Source: CAZOBJ01 sp964577825 (GTDB lineage: Bacteria; Planctomycetota; SZUA-567; JAFGNG01). From it: DNA of 38,254 nt. How positions within the stretch are numbered: the stretch's first letter is position 1; the number at the start of each line of letters is the position of its first letter. The stretch spans positions 1 to 38,254 of the forward strand of contig CAZOBJ010000023.1 in NCBI GenBank assembly GCA_964577825.1, given 5' to 3'. Position numbers and translations under genes: made by a program. Positions 16,492 through 24,200 of the stretch are shown piece by piece. The notes under the pieces were generated by a model. The model saw only the letters and a program-made list of their open reading frames with translations, searched no databases and was not told the origin of the DNA.

Positions 16492-17744
16492 GCTCTGTAC
16501 GATCCTTTGTCGACCTCACCGGCGACACGCGCGCGACCGGCCGCTGGATCGGCCGCGCGGCGCGCGGCGTGCTACGCGCGCGCGTACGCGCCCTGCGCGG
16601 CCGGTTGCGCAAGCAGAAGATCCCGGACCGCACCGTGCACGCGGCCGTGCGCGACTTCGCGCGGCTCGTGGAGAAGCTCACGCCCCACTGGCTGGACGAG
16701 GCCGGGGGCCTCGCCCAGGGCGCAGAGCTTACCACCGAGGACATCCTGCTCCTGAACAGCCCGCCCCCAGAGCAGAGGGCCGCGCCCCCGCACTGCACCG
16801 GATTCGTGCGCGTGAGCAAGCGCGAGAACGCGCTCTTGAAGATCCGCGACGAGCGCAACCGGGTCCAGCAGTTCCTGATCCTCCGCGGGCCCGACGGCAC
16901 GCCCCTCCAGGGCGGGCGCGACATCGGCAACCTGGGCCTGGCCCACGCGGTCAGCACCCGGGGCCTGGCGGGCGGCAATCATACGGGCTCGCACACCGAC
17001 CGCGTGCCAGAGCGGCCGTACCTGGACGACTGTCACCTGTTGCGGTATCTCGTGGAGCGCGCGGGACGCGTGCGCGACATCCCCCGCCTGTTCGACCGGC
17101 TGGCCGACGCGAGCGCCGCGGGCGGCGCGGGGCCGGATCGCGGAAGCATCTTCCTGTTCGTGGACGCCCGCGAGGCCCTGCTTCTGGAGACCGCGGGCCC
17201 GCACGCGGCCTACAAGTTCCTCTCGCGCGGCACGCACGCGGCCAGCAACCACTACCTGCTCGCCCGGGCGCGCACCTGGGCGACCCAGCCGCCGAACAAG
17301 AACACACGCCGCCGGTACGAGCGCATGCGCGAACTCCTCAAGCGCGCCCGCAACCGCCCCGGAATCGCGGACGTCTTCGGCCTCACCCGCGACCGCAAGT
17401 ACGTGCCCCATGCCCTGTGCAACGACGACCAGGCCCACTTCTGGATGACGATCTCCGCGCAGTACCTGGTCCTGGACCGCGAGGATCCGCAAGCGTCCTT
17501 GAACTGGGTCTGTTGCGGAAACACGCGCCACTCGGTGTTCCTGCCCGTGCCCCTGGCCGAGCGGCGTACGTACCGGCCGCTCGCGGACGGGCGCTTCTAC
17601 CGGGCCGCGGACCGCCTCTACCGGTCCCACCGGTGCGACCGGCACCTGGCCGCGGCGCAGCGGTCCTTTGAGCGGCGTGCGCTCGCGGACCCCGACTACG
17701 GCGCGCAGTGCACCGAGGCCTTTGACCTCGTGCGGGGCGCTTGA
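16488..17744 (+). CDS. Ntn-hydrolase similar to acyl-CoA:6-APA acyltransferase (peptidase C45 family)
   Basis: A 418-residue protein starting at the ATG at 16488, which overlaps the preceding TGA and has AAGGAG six bases ahead; the long upstream opening of the frame is a shadow. The segment HCTGFVRV puts Cys103 where C45-type Ntn-hydrolases have their nucleophile, exposed by self-cleavage after about 100 residues. Downstream come FLILRGPDGTPLQGG and GLAGGNHTGSHTD, then SNHYL, all in the family's order. Isopenicillin N acyltransferase of fungi, bacterial N-acyltransferases and amidases share this fold. Translationally coupled to an acyl-activating enzyme, it may move the acyl group to an amine. 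A hydrolase role is the alternative. Confidence 0.65.
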   Translation: MSSVRSFVDLTGDTRATGRWIGRAARGVLRARVRALRGRLRKQKIPDRTVHAAVRDFARLVEKLTPHWLDEAGGLAQGAELTTEDILLLNSPPPEQRAAPPHCTGFVRVSKRENALLKIRDERNRVQQFLILRGPDGTPLQGGRDIGNLGLAHAVSTRGLAGGNHTGSHTDRVPERPYLDDCHLLRYLVERAGRVRDIPRLFDRLADASAAGGAGPDRGSIFLFVDAREALLLETAGPHAAYKFLSRGTHAASNHYLLARARTWATQPPNKNTRRRYERMRELLKRARNRPGIADVFGLTRDRKYVPHALCNDDQAHFWMTISAQYLVLDREDPQASLNWVCCGNTRHSVFLPVPLAERRTYRPLADGRFYRAADRLYRSHRCDRHLAAAQRSFERRALADPDYGAQCTEAFDLVRGA

Positions 17745-17766
17745 CCGAGCAGGTGCCGCCTGCGTC

Positions 17767-17795
17767 TTGCGCCGGATTGCGTGGATTGGTACCAT
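17767..17795 (+). promoter_or_regulatory. Candidate promoter of the glycosyltransferase-methyltransferase gene
   Basis: TTGCGC (17767-17772), 17 bases, TACCAT (17790-17795). Weak -35, fair -10. Transcription from about 17802 would exclude the GTG at 17781 and favours the GTG at 17832. Confidence 0.4.
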
Positions 17796-17831
17796 ACGCC
17801 CGGCCCAGGACCGAATCCAAAGGGGACTCGC

Positions 17832-19382
17832 GTGGCACCGGACGATCCCGCGCCCGACGAGGGCGCCAGCACACCTCCCGAGCTCCAGCCTGCCCCGCCG
17901 CCGCCCTGCATGGACGCACCGCTCGCTGCGCAGGCCACCGCGCCCGAGCGCCTAGCCGAGGCGCGCCTGAGCCGCGGGGCCCTGTTGTCCGTGCTCATGC
18001 CGGTGTACAACGAATACGCGTACGTGCGAAGCGCCGTGCGGCGGGTGCTCGAGGCCCCTCTGCCCGAGGGCGTACGCAGAGAGCTCGTGGTGGTCGACGA
18101 CGGATCCACGGACGGCAGCCGCGAGATCCTCCAGGAACTCGACGGCGGATCGCCAGAGGTGCGCCTGGTCCTGCATGAGCGCAACCGCGGCAAGGGCGCG
18201 GCCCTGCGCACGGCCATCGCCCACATGCGCGGCGACGTGGCCGTGTTCCAGGATGCGGACCTGGAGTACGACCCCGCAGAGCACCAGCGCCTGATCCGCC
18301 CGATCCTGGAAGGCTACGCGGACGTGGTGTACGGGTCCCGGTTCGCGTACGCGCAGGAGCGGCGCGTGATCTACTACCATCATATGCTCGGCAACCTGTT
18401 CCTCACGCACCTCTCGAACCTGTTCACGAACCTGAACCTGAGCGACATGGAGACCTGCTACAAGGCCTTTCGCAGCTCCGTGCTCAAGTCGATCCCGATC
18501 CGCAGCAACGGCTTCGGCATCGAGCCAGAGATCACGGCCAAGGTGGCCAAGCGAGAGTGCGTGGTCTATGAGATCCCGATCAGCTACCGCGGACGCTCGT
18601 ACGCCGAAGGCAAGAAGATCACCTGGAAAGACGGGCTCAAGGCCCTGGGCGTGGTGCTCAAGTACTGGATCATCGACGACTGTTATGAGGAACGCTACGG
18701 CAGACAGGCGCTCCTGAGCATGAGTACGGCCACCGACTACGCGCGCTGGGTGGCGCGCCTTGCCCGGCCCCACCTGGGCAAGCGCGTGCTGGAGCTGGGG
18801 AGCGGCGTGGGCAACGTGAGCCGCCGCCTGGCGGGCCTGCGGCGCGTGATCGTCTCGGAGAGCAACCCGGAGCGGCTGCAGCTTCTGCACAACCTGTTCG
18901 CTGGCCGCGAGGACATGGCCATCGCCCGCGTCGACCCGACCCGCGACGAGGACTTCGACGCGCTGTGCGAGCAGGAGATCGACACCGTGGTGGCCCTGCA
19001 CCTGCTCGAATACCTGGAGGACGACGCGGCGCTGGCCGCGCGAGTGCACCGACTCCTGCCCCGGGGCGGGCGGTTCATCGTGCAGGTGCCCCAGTACCCG
19101 GGCCTGTACAGCACGCTGGACGAGGCCATGAGCCACCGCCGCCGCTACGGCAAGCTGGAGCTGCGGGGCATGCTCTTTCGCGCCGGGTTCGAGGTCGAGG
19201 TTATGCGCGACCTCAACTGGCTGGGGCTCCTGGGCTGGTGGGTGAACAGCCGGCTCTTGCGGCGCCGGCGCCTGGACCGCGTGCAGCTGAAGATCTTCGA
19301 TACCCTGGTGCCCCTGTTGCGGCTCACCGCGTGGCTGCCTCTGCCGGGCCTGAGCCTGTTCGTGGTGGCCAAACGCCGTTGA
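17832..19382 (+). CDS. Family 2 glycosyltransferase fused to a SAM methyltransferase
   Basis: A 516-residue fusion. The GTG at 17832 is chosen because AAAGGGG stands six bases upstream; an upstream GTG at 17781 has no such site. After a Pro-rich first 45 residues comes a dolichyl-phosphate-mannose-synthase-like GT2 domain (about 50-290): LMPVYNE, VVDDGSTDGS, and the DXD site DADLEYD (141-147), with ETCYKAFR. Residues 300-515 are a class I methyltransferase with VLELGSGVGNVS at 319-330 and VVALHLLEYLEDD. The first half probably loads a sugar onto polyprenyl phosphate. The second may methylate the same sugar or lipid. It is co-transcribed with the initiating sugar transferase that follows after 26 bases. 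Confidence 0.85.
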   Translation: MAPDDPAPDEGASTPPELQPAPPPPCMDAPLAAQATAPERLAEARLSRGALLSVLMPVYNEYAYVRSAVRRVLEAPLPEGVRRELVVVDDGSTDGSREILQELDGGSPEVRLVLHERNRGKGAALRTAIAHMRGDVAVFQDADLEYDPAEHQRLIRPILEGYADVVYGSRFAYAQERRVIYYHHMLGNLFLTHLSNLFTNLNLSDMETCYKAFRSSVLKSIPIRSNGFGIEPEITAKVAKRECVVYEIPISYRGRSYAEGKKITWKDGLKALGVVLKYWIIDDCYEERYGRQALLSMSTATDYARWVARLARPHLGKRVLELGSGVGNVSRRLAGLRRVIVSESNPERLQLLHNLFAGREDMAIARVDPTRDEDFDALCEQEIDTVVALHLLEYLEDDAALAARVHRLLPRGGRFIVQVPQYPGLYSTLDEAMSHRRRYGKLELRGMLFRAGFEVEVMRDLNWLGLLGWWVNSRLLRRRRLDRVQLKIFDTLVPLLRLTAWLPLPGLSLFVVAKRR

Positions 19383-19408
19383 CCGATTCGGGCCGCCGAC
19401 CCAACCCG

Positions 19409-20860
19409 ATGTCCCAGAACGAACCGCATCCACACGACACCGCGCCCGAGATTCTACACGATCATCCTGCTGACCTGCCCTCTCGATCAAGGCCTCTCCC
19501 CTCGCCCTACGTGCCAGCCACGCTGGCCGCGGACCTGACCATGCTGGCGGTGGGGATATCCGTTGCGCTGTGGATCGGCGAATCCTGGGCCGCACCCACA
19601 CTGCGCATGCGGACATTCGCGCACGTCCTCGAAACGCCCTTCCCCTGGCTCGTGGCCGGGTACGCCGTGCTCGGCTGCCTCGCGCTCTTGTATGTGGACG
19701 TGTACCGCGACCGGCGTCTGGTCCCGTTCCGCCGAGAGGCCGTACGCATCGCCAAGGCCCTGGCCGCGGCGAACCTGGTGGTTGCGCCTGCGAGTTGGGC
19801 CCTGTGGGGCGGACCGGGCACGGTGCTCCTCATGGGCGCGTTGAGCTTTGCGCTGAGCTTCGGGCTCGTGCTCCTGGCGCGAGCCCTGGGCGGAGGTGTG
19901 CGCCGCGGCCTGCGCGCGCGCGGCCGAGACGTGCGCACCGCCTTGCTCGTGGACGCGGGAGAGCCCGCGCAGCGAGTCGCGGAGGCGCTTTCTGCCCCGC
20001 GCTTCGGCTACCGGATTGCCGGCGTCGTCAAGGACATGGAGAGCGGCAAATCCAGGACGCCGGAAAAGGCGCTCGGCGGCCTGGACCGCCTGGAAGACGC
20101 GATTGTGCAGCACAACGCGGACGAGGCGATCCTGTGCGTGCCGGACTGGCCGGTGGCGCGCGTGGTGGACCTGCTCGCGCAACTCCACCCCTTGCACGTC
20201 CGGGTGCGACTTGTGAACGCCGCGTTCGCTAGGATGCTCGCCCGCGCGCGCGTGCCCTTGGACCGCGTGGACGCGATCCCGATGCTCGACCTGGACTTCG
20301 GTCCCATGCCCGCCTGGCGGGCCGCGGCGCGAAGGGCCGCGGACGTGGCGCTTGCGGGGGCCGCGCTCGTCTTGACAAGCCCCGTGCTCGCGCTCGCGGC
20401 CGCGGCCGTATGGACAGAGACCGGACGGCCAATCCTGTTCCGCCAGGAGCGGGTGAACGGCGACCTGCGTACCTTCCGCATGTACAAGATCCGCTCCATG
20501 CTGCCGGCCGAATCGCCCGCGCGCGAGCGCAACCGCGTCACGCGCGTGGGGCGCCTCCTGCGCAAGTACAGCCTGGACGAGCTGCCCCAGGTCTACAACG
20601 TGCTGCGCGGGGACATGAGCCTTGTCGGTCCTCGCCCGCCCCTGCCCGAAGAGGTGCGCGCCTACCTTCCCTGGCAGCGCATGCGCCTCACGGACCGCCC
20701 GGGCCTGACCGGCCTGTGGCAGGTCTCCGGGCGCAACCGGCTCGACCTGGCCGAAACCGTGATTTGCGACCTTTATCACCTGTGGCATCCGTCTTGGTCC
20801 CTGGACCTGCGCATCCTGGTGCGCACCGTGCCCGCCGTGCTTCTGGGCCGGGGAGAATGA
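19409..20860 (+). CDS. Polyprenyl-phosphate sugar-1-phosphate transferase (WcaJ/RfbP-like)
   Basis: A 483-residue integral membrane enzyme that begins exopolysaccharide or O-antigen synthesis by moving a sugar-1-phosphate to undecaprenyl phosphate. Four N-terminal membrane spans (about 40-57, 80-97, 120-135, 138-160) precede a Rossmann-like CoA-binding region (173-290). The catalytic domain has the re-entrant helix (312-336), RQERVNGDLRTFRMYKIRSM (345-364), YSLDELPQVYN with the Asp390-Glu391 pair, LVGPRP (405-410), and RPGLTGLWQVSGRN. The ATG at 19409 has no clear ribosome binding site, so the exact start is uncertain; the frame is open further upstream as a shadow. It probably supplies the lipid-linked primer for the glycosyltransferases at the left of the window. 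Confidence 0.88.
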   Translation: MSQNEPHPHDTAPEILHDHPADLPSRSRPLPSPYVPATLAADLTMLAVGISVALWIGESWAAPTLRMRTFAHVLETPFPWLVAGYAVLGCLALLYVDVYRDRRLVPFRREAVRIAKALAAANLVVAPASWALWGGPGTVLLMGALSFALSFGLVLLARALGGGVRRGLRARGRDVRTALLVDAGEPAQRVAEALSAPRFGYRIAGVVKDMESGKSRTPEKALGGLDRLEDAIVQHNADEAILCVPDWPVARVVDLLAQLHPLHVRVRLVNAAFARMLARARVPLDRVDAIPMLDLDFGPMPAWRAAARRAADVALAGAALVLTSPVLALAAAAVWTETGRPILFRQERVNGDLRTFRMYKIRSMLPAESPARERNRVTRVGRLLRKYSLDELPQVYNVLRGDMSLVGPRPPLPEEVRAYLPWQRMRLTDRPGLTGLWQVSGRNRLDLAETVICDLYHLWHPSWSLDLRILVRTVPAVLLGRGE

Positions 20861-20971
20861 TCGCGGACGAGCCGCTGTGCCCGTCGACCGGACGAAGGGC
20901 GCACAAGAGACGCGGCCAGGCGTCTACTACGATGCGTATCCCGTAAGGACGCGACATTTCCAGCACCGGGG

Positions 20972-20999
20972 TTGACGTGCCCGATTCGCATGTTATACA
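20972..20999 (+). promoter_or_regulatory. Sigma-70-like promoter with extended -10, DHH phosphoesterase gene
   Basis: TTGACG (20972-20977), 16 bases, TATACA (20994-20999), with TGT just ahead of the -10 (extended -10). The leader would be about 47 bases. The rest of 20861-21052 shows nothing else I can name. Confidence 0.65.
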
Positions 21000-21052
21000 T
21001 ACACGGGAGCGGATCGTTCCGAAGAGGACGATTCGGCCCGGGGGAGGCCCGA

Positions 21053-21949
21053 ATGCGCATCCTGACGCGCGCGGACGTGGACGGGCTGGCCAGCTCGGTT
21101 CTGCTCACCCTCGTCGAGCATATTACGGGCATTGACCTCGCGCATCCCAAGGATGTGCAGGACGGCAAGGTGCCCGTCACCCCCGAGCACATCATCGTAA
21201 ATCTGCCCTATCACCCGGACTGCGGGCTGTGGTTCGACCATCACGTTTCCGAACAGGCGAAGCTCAAGGACATCGGCCGGTTCCGCGGCGCGTTCCGAGG
21301 CGCCCCTAGCTGTGCGCGGATCATCTATGAGCACTACCAGAGCCCGAAGTTCGAGCCCCATGCCGACATGGTGGACGCCACGGACCGCCTGGACAGCGCA
21401 CAGCTGACCCTGGAGGACATCACGCATCCGCAAGACTTTATCCTGCTGGGGCTTACCATCGACCCGCGCACGGCCTCGGGCCCGGACTTCGAGCGCTACT
21501 TCCGCTGGCTCGTCGAGTACATCAAGGAACTGCCCCTGGACAAGGTCCTCCAGCACCGCGAGGTGAAGCGCCGCTGCGACCGCGTGCTCCAGGAGCAGGA
21601 GGCGTTCAAGGACATCCTGCGCCAGCGGTCCCGCGTGGACGGGAACGTGGTCATCTCCGATCTGCGCGGCGTGGAGCGCCTGCCCGCAGGCAACCGGTTC
21701 CTGGTCTTCACCCTGTACCCGCAGGCCGAGGTGGAGGTCCGGCTCTTCGAGGGGCCCGACGATCGGGTGGTCCTCGCCGCGGGGCACAACATCTTCAACC
21801 GCACGAGCAAGGTCTCGTGCGGCGAGCTGTTGGCCCGGTACGGGGGCGGCGGCCACTTCGGCGCCGGCACCTGCCAGGTCCCCGCTGACCGGATCGACCG
21901 GGTGCTCGCCGAGGTCGTAGAGGTCTTCCGGAAGAACGAGCCGCTCTGA
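21053..21949 (+). CDS. DHH-family phosphoesterase
   Basis: A 298-residue DHH/DHHA1 protein, a cytoplasmic Mn-dependent family that includes nanoRNases, oligoribonucleases and exopolyphosphatases. The ATG at 21053 has GGGGAGG five bases upstream, so the earlier in-frame ATG at 20972, which overlaps the promoter, is rejected. Motif I reads TRADVDG (5-11): the usual His is Arg, while Asp8 and Asp10 are kept. The signature is DHH at 62-64, followed by DATDRLDS (108-115), and the DHHA1 substrate-binding motif GGGGHFGAG stands near the C-terminus. Substrate could be a short oligonucleotide, a cyclic dinucleotide product or a phosphorylated sugar; the sequence does not say. It appears to be transcribed alone. 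Confidence 0.8.
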   Translation: MRILTRADVDGLASSVLLTLVEHITGIDLAHPKDVQDGKVPVTPEHIIVNLPYHPDCGLWFDHHVSEQAKLKDIGRFRGAFRGAPSCARIIYEHYQSPKFEPHADMVDATDRLDSAQLTLEDITHPQDFILLGLTIDPRTASGPDFERYFRWLVEYIKELPLDKVLQHREVKRRCDRVLQEQEAFKDILRQRSRVDGNVVISDLRGVERLPAGNRFLVFTLYPQAEVEVRLFEGPDDRVVLAAGHNIFNRTSKVSCGELLARYGGGGHFGAGTCQVPADRIDRVLAEVVEVFRKNEPL

Positions 21950-22012
21950 GTCCGCGCCGCCCCTGCCCTGCGGAACGCCTTCCTGCGCGCTGCGGACCGC
22001 TGTCACATCCCG

Positions 22013-22041
22013 TTCAGAAGCAGGCGCCTATGGTCGATAGT
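22013..22041 (+). promoter_or_regulatory. Candidate promoter of the membrane-anchored protein gene
   Basis: TTCAGA (22013-22018), 17 bases, GATAGT (22036-22041), each box 4 of 6. Leader of about 60 bases to the ATG at 22110. Confidence 0.42.
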
Positions 22042-22109
22042 CCCTGTGGGCGCGTTTGCGCGCGTTCGCGCGCACGGGCCCACCCGCATCCATGCCAAGG
22101 AGACCGACC

Positions 22110-22655
22110 ATGCGGCCACGCCAGGAAGGCTTTTGCCTGGGGCTTACCGCGGCCCTGGGCGCGTTCATCCTGCTCCATGCGCTCCCGGTCGGCCGCCTGC
22201 TGCTTCCTGCGGAACGCATCCCGGCGAGACCGGCCGCCTCGTACGAACGCAACGTCCTGCGCAGCCCAAGCGGACTCGTGGTCGAGACCGTCTCGTTCGC
22301 GCACGGGCCCGCGCGCACGCTGGCCCTGGTATTCGACGCAACGGGCGATCCGGTGGACCGGTTCGACGGGGCCAAGGCCGTGGGCTGGTCACCGGCCGCC
22401 GATCTTCTGCTCCTACAGGACACGGACAGCGGCGGCGGGTACCGGATCGCCGATCTGCGCAACCGGCACGCCAGGTCGGCGCGGCCTGCGCTCGTGCATC
22501 GCTTCGGGCAAGGCCAGGACCTGGGGGCGCGCTTCACCGCGCAAGGTGAGTTGCTCCTGCACACGCGGGAGGGCGACCGGGTGCTGCTCGCGCCGCGGGC
22601 GATACTGCGGCACTCCGGCGGGCGCGACGTTCTGGCCCTGGTCTCCTCGCCCTAG
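22110..22655 (+). CDS. Membrane-anchored protein of unknown function
   Basis: A 181-residue protein not recognised as a family member. The ATG at 22110 has AAGGAG eight to nine bases upstream; an earlier in-frame start at 22056 lacks one. One hydrophobic segment (about residues 9-27) should anchor it in the inner membrane with the rest in the periplasm. The remainder is beta-rich with repeated short strands, such as LALVFDATGDPV, LLLLQDTDSG and LLLHTREGDRVLL, that recall one or two blades of a beta-propeller. The next gene, a DedA/YqaA protein, starts 24 bases later, so the two are probably co-transcribed. Confidence 0.6.
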   Translation: MRPRQEGFCLGLTAALGAFILLHALPVGRLLLPAERIPARPAASYERNVLRSPSGLVVETVSFAHGPARTLALVFDATGDPVDRFDGAKAVGWSPAADLLLLQDTDSGGGYRIADLRNRHARSARPALVHRFGQGQDLGARFTAQGELLLHTREGDRVLLAPRAILRHSGGRDVLALVSSP

Positions 22656-22679
22656 GTCCAGCGTGCCGCGGGGACGGAC

Positions 22680-23339
22680 ATGCTGGACGACTTGCTCAGT
22701 TGGTGGCACGCACAGCGCGAGCAGGTCGCGGCCTACGCGGCCAGCCCGCACGCGCTGTGGATCCTCTTCGCCATGGCCTTTGCGGAGAGCTCGTTCTTCC
22801 CTCTCCCGCCCGACATTCTGCTCATCGCCCTGTGCATCCAGGACCAGACCCAGGCGCCCTTGTACGCGCTCGTGTGCACGGCCGGGTCGGTGCTCGGCGG
22901 CATGTTCGGGTTCGGCCTCGGCCGCGGCGGGGGACGCCCGCTTTTGGATCGGCTGTTCCGCCAGGAGCGGATCCTGGCCGTGGAGCGCCACTACCAGCGC
23001 TACGACGTCTGGGCCGTGGCCATCGCCGGGTTCACCCCGATCCCGTACAAGGTCTTCACGATCAGCGCGGGGGTGTTCCGCCTGGACTTCTGGCGCTTCT
23101 GCCTTGCGAGCCTGGGCAGCCGGGGCGCGCGGTTCTTTCTCATCGCCATGGCGTTCTACCTGTGCCCGCCGGACAAGCTGCTGTGGATCAAGCGGTTCGT
23201 GGCCGAATACGACCTGTGGATCGGCCTCGCGGTCATCGTGGGGGTGATCGCGGGATTCCTGTTCCTCAGTCGCCACGGCAAGCGCCTAGCCCGCCGGGAC
23301 AAGGAACGCGACCACGCCAAAAGCGACAACGCACGTTGA
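22680..23339 (+). CDS. YqaA/DedA-family membrane protein
   Basis: A 219-residue inner-membrane protein of the SNARE-associated/DedA superfamily, YqaA branch. Diagnostic segments are AESSFFPLPPD, with the Glu and Pro residues conserved in the family, and GFTPIPYKVFTISAGVF. About four or five hydrophobic spans are visible, with a basic C-terminal tail. DedA proteins have been linked to the recycling of lipid carriers such as undecaprenyl phosphate and to membrane potential; a flippase role for this branch is inferred. The ATG has GGGGA about six bases upstream. Confidence 0.85.
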   Translation: MLDDLLSWWHAQREQVAAYAASPHALWILFAMAFAESSFFPLPPDILLIALCIQDQTQAPLYALVCTAGSVLGGMFGFGLGRGGGRPLLDRLFRQERILAVERHYQRYDVWAVAIAGFTPIPYKVFTISAGVFRLDFWRFCLASLGSRGARFFLIAMAFYLCPPDKLLWIKRFVAEYDLWIGLAVIVGVIAGFLFLSRHGKRLARRDKERDHAKSDNAR

Positions 23340-23364
23340 CACACTGCTCCATGCCGCGTAGCAT
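23336..23364 (+). promoter_or_regulatory. Sigma-70-like promoter of the DUF3568 lipoprotein gene
   Basis: A perfect TTGACA (23336-23341), 17 bases, TAGCAT (23359-23364). The -35 overlaps the stop of the preceding gene. Leader of about 55 bases. Confidence 0.62.
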
Positions 23365-23425
23365 GGCATCGAAACCTGTGGAACCTGTCCGCCGCTCGGC
23401 GGCTCATCTGTCGGAGGAACGATCC

Positions 23426-23821
23426 ATGAGAACGGCAGCGACGGTAGTTGCGTGCTTCACTGCGCTTGTCTGTGCGGCTGGATGCCTTCCCCTGTTGGCG
23501 GGCGCGGGGGCCGGGGTCGGCGGGACGGCCTATGCGCGGGGCGACCTGGAGGCCCGCGTCAACGCGGATCCGCGAGCCGTGGCGACCGCAACCGAGCAGG
23601 CGATGAAGGCCCTCGACATCGCCGTCATCTCCAGCCAGGCCTCCGGCGTGGACGCCGAGATCTTGGGGCGCACGGCCCGAGACAAGAAGGTCAAGGTCGT
23701 GGTCGAGGGCAGCGGCACGACCGGCAGCGAGCTGTCCATCCGCGTGGGCGTGTTCGGCGACGAGGAGATCAGCCGGCGGCTCTTCACCGAGATCCAAAAG
23801 CGGCTGCCTGCGAACGAGTAG
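23426..23821 (+). CDS. DUF3568-family lipoprotein
   Basis: A 131-residue secreted protein. The ATG at 23426 has GGAGGAAC just upstream. The signal peptide ends in CAAGC, with Cys20 as the likely lipid site, followed by a Gly/Ala-rich stretch and AYARGDLEARV. The rest matches the DUF3568 pattern: VATATEQAMKALDIAV, then strands ending in ELSIRVGVFGDEE and a C-terminal helix ISRRLFTEIQKRL. Function of the family is unknown; these are small periplasmic lipoproteins of a few diderm phyla. It ends 21 bases from the convergent N2D gene, with no convincing terminator hairpin between them. Confidence 0.78.
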   Translation: MRTAATVVACFTALVCAAGCLPLLAGAGAGVGGTAYARGDLEARVNADPRAVATATEQAMKALDIAVISSQASGVDAEILGRTARDKKVKVVVEGSGTTGSELSIRVGVFGDEEISRRLFTEIQKRLPANE

Positions 23822-23842
23822 GCGCTACAGCGCGCGTCGGCC

Positions 23843-24190
23843 TCACAACCGGAACAGGCGCACGTGCACATCCTCACCCACGGGGCCGCGGCTCGTGGAC
23901 GCCTCCAGGGAATACTCCTCGCTGTCGAGGCGCAGGTCGCACACGCCCACCTGGGGCGGCTCCTGATAGGGCTCGATGCCGACCACGGCCTTCAGCCGCC
24001 GGCACATGCGCGCGGCCGTGTCCGCGTCGATGCGGTCGAACACCACCGGCGGGCCGCCGCGCTCGAACCGGATCTCCGCGCCCGTCTCGGTCAGCGCGAT
24101 GGCGAACCCCTCCACCCGGTGCGCGGCCGCGTGGTGGAACAGCGTGTCCACGGCCTGCTCGTCGGTCAGCTTGGCCCAGTCGATGGACAT
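23843..24190 (-). CDS. Stand-alone N2D-like domain of a PilB/GspE ATPase, no NTPase core
   Basis: A 115-residue protein from an ATG at 24190 with GGGAG six bases ahead. Its whole length aligns with the domain that precedes the Walker A motif in PilB/GspE secretion ATPases (N2D). In order: a helix with HHAAAHRVEGFAIAL (normally the DIHIEP region), the strand EIRFERGGPP (normally RFRxDG), the helix ARMCRRLKAVVGIEP, then the final GEDVHVRLFRL (normally GExxVLRLL). The GASDIHIEP residues and the arginines of the ATPase contact are largely gone, and there is no Walker A or B. It is the last gene of the operon that also holds an MshEN protein. Likely a regulatory or decoy partner; not an ATPase. 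Confidence 0.65.
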   Translation of the reverse strand: MSIDWAKLTDEQAVDTLFHHAAAHRVEGFAIALTETGAEIRFERGGPPVVFDRIDADTAARMCRRLKAVVGIEPYQEPPQVGVCDLRLDSEEYSLEASTSRGPVGEDVHVRLFRL

Positions 24191-24200
24191 CCCGCGCTCC

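Noticed and set aside
23823..23842. Small inverted repeat GCGCT/AGCGC between convergent genes
   Set aside because: The loop would be only two bases and there is no T tract; not a credible terminator.
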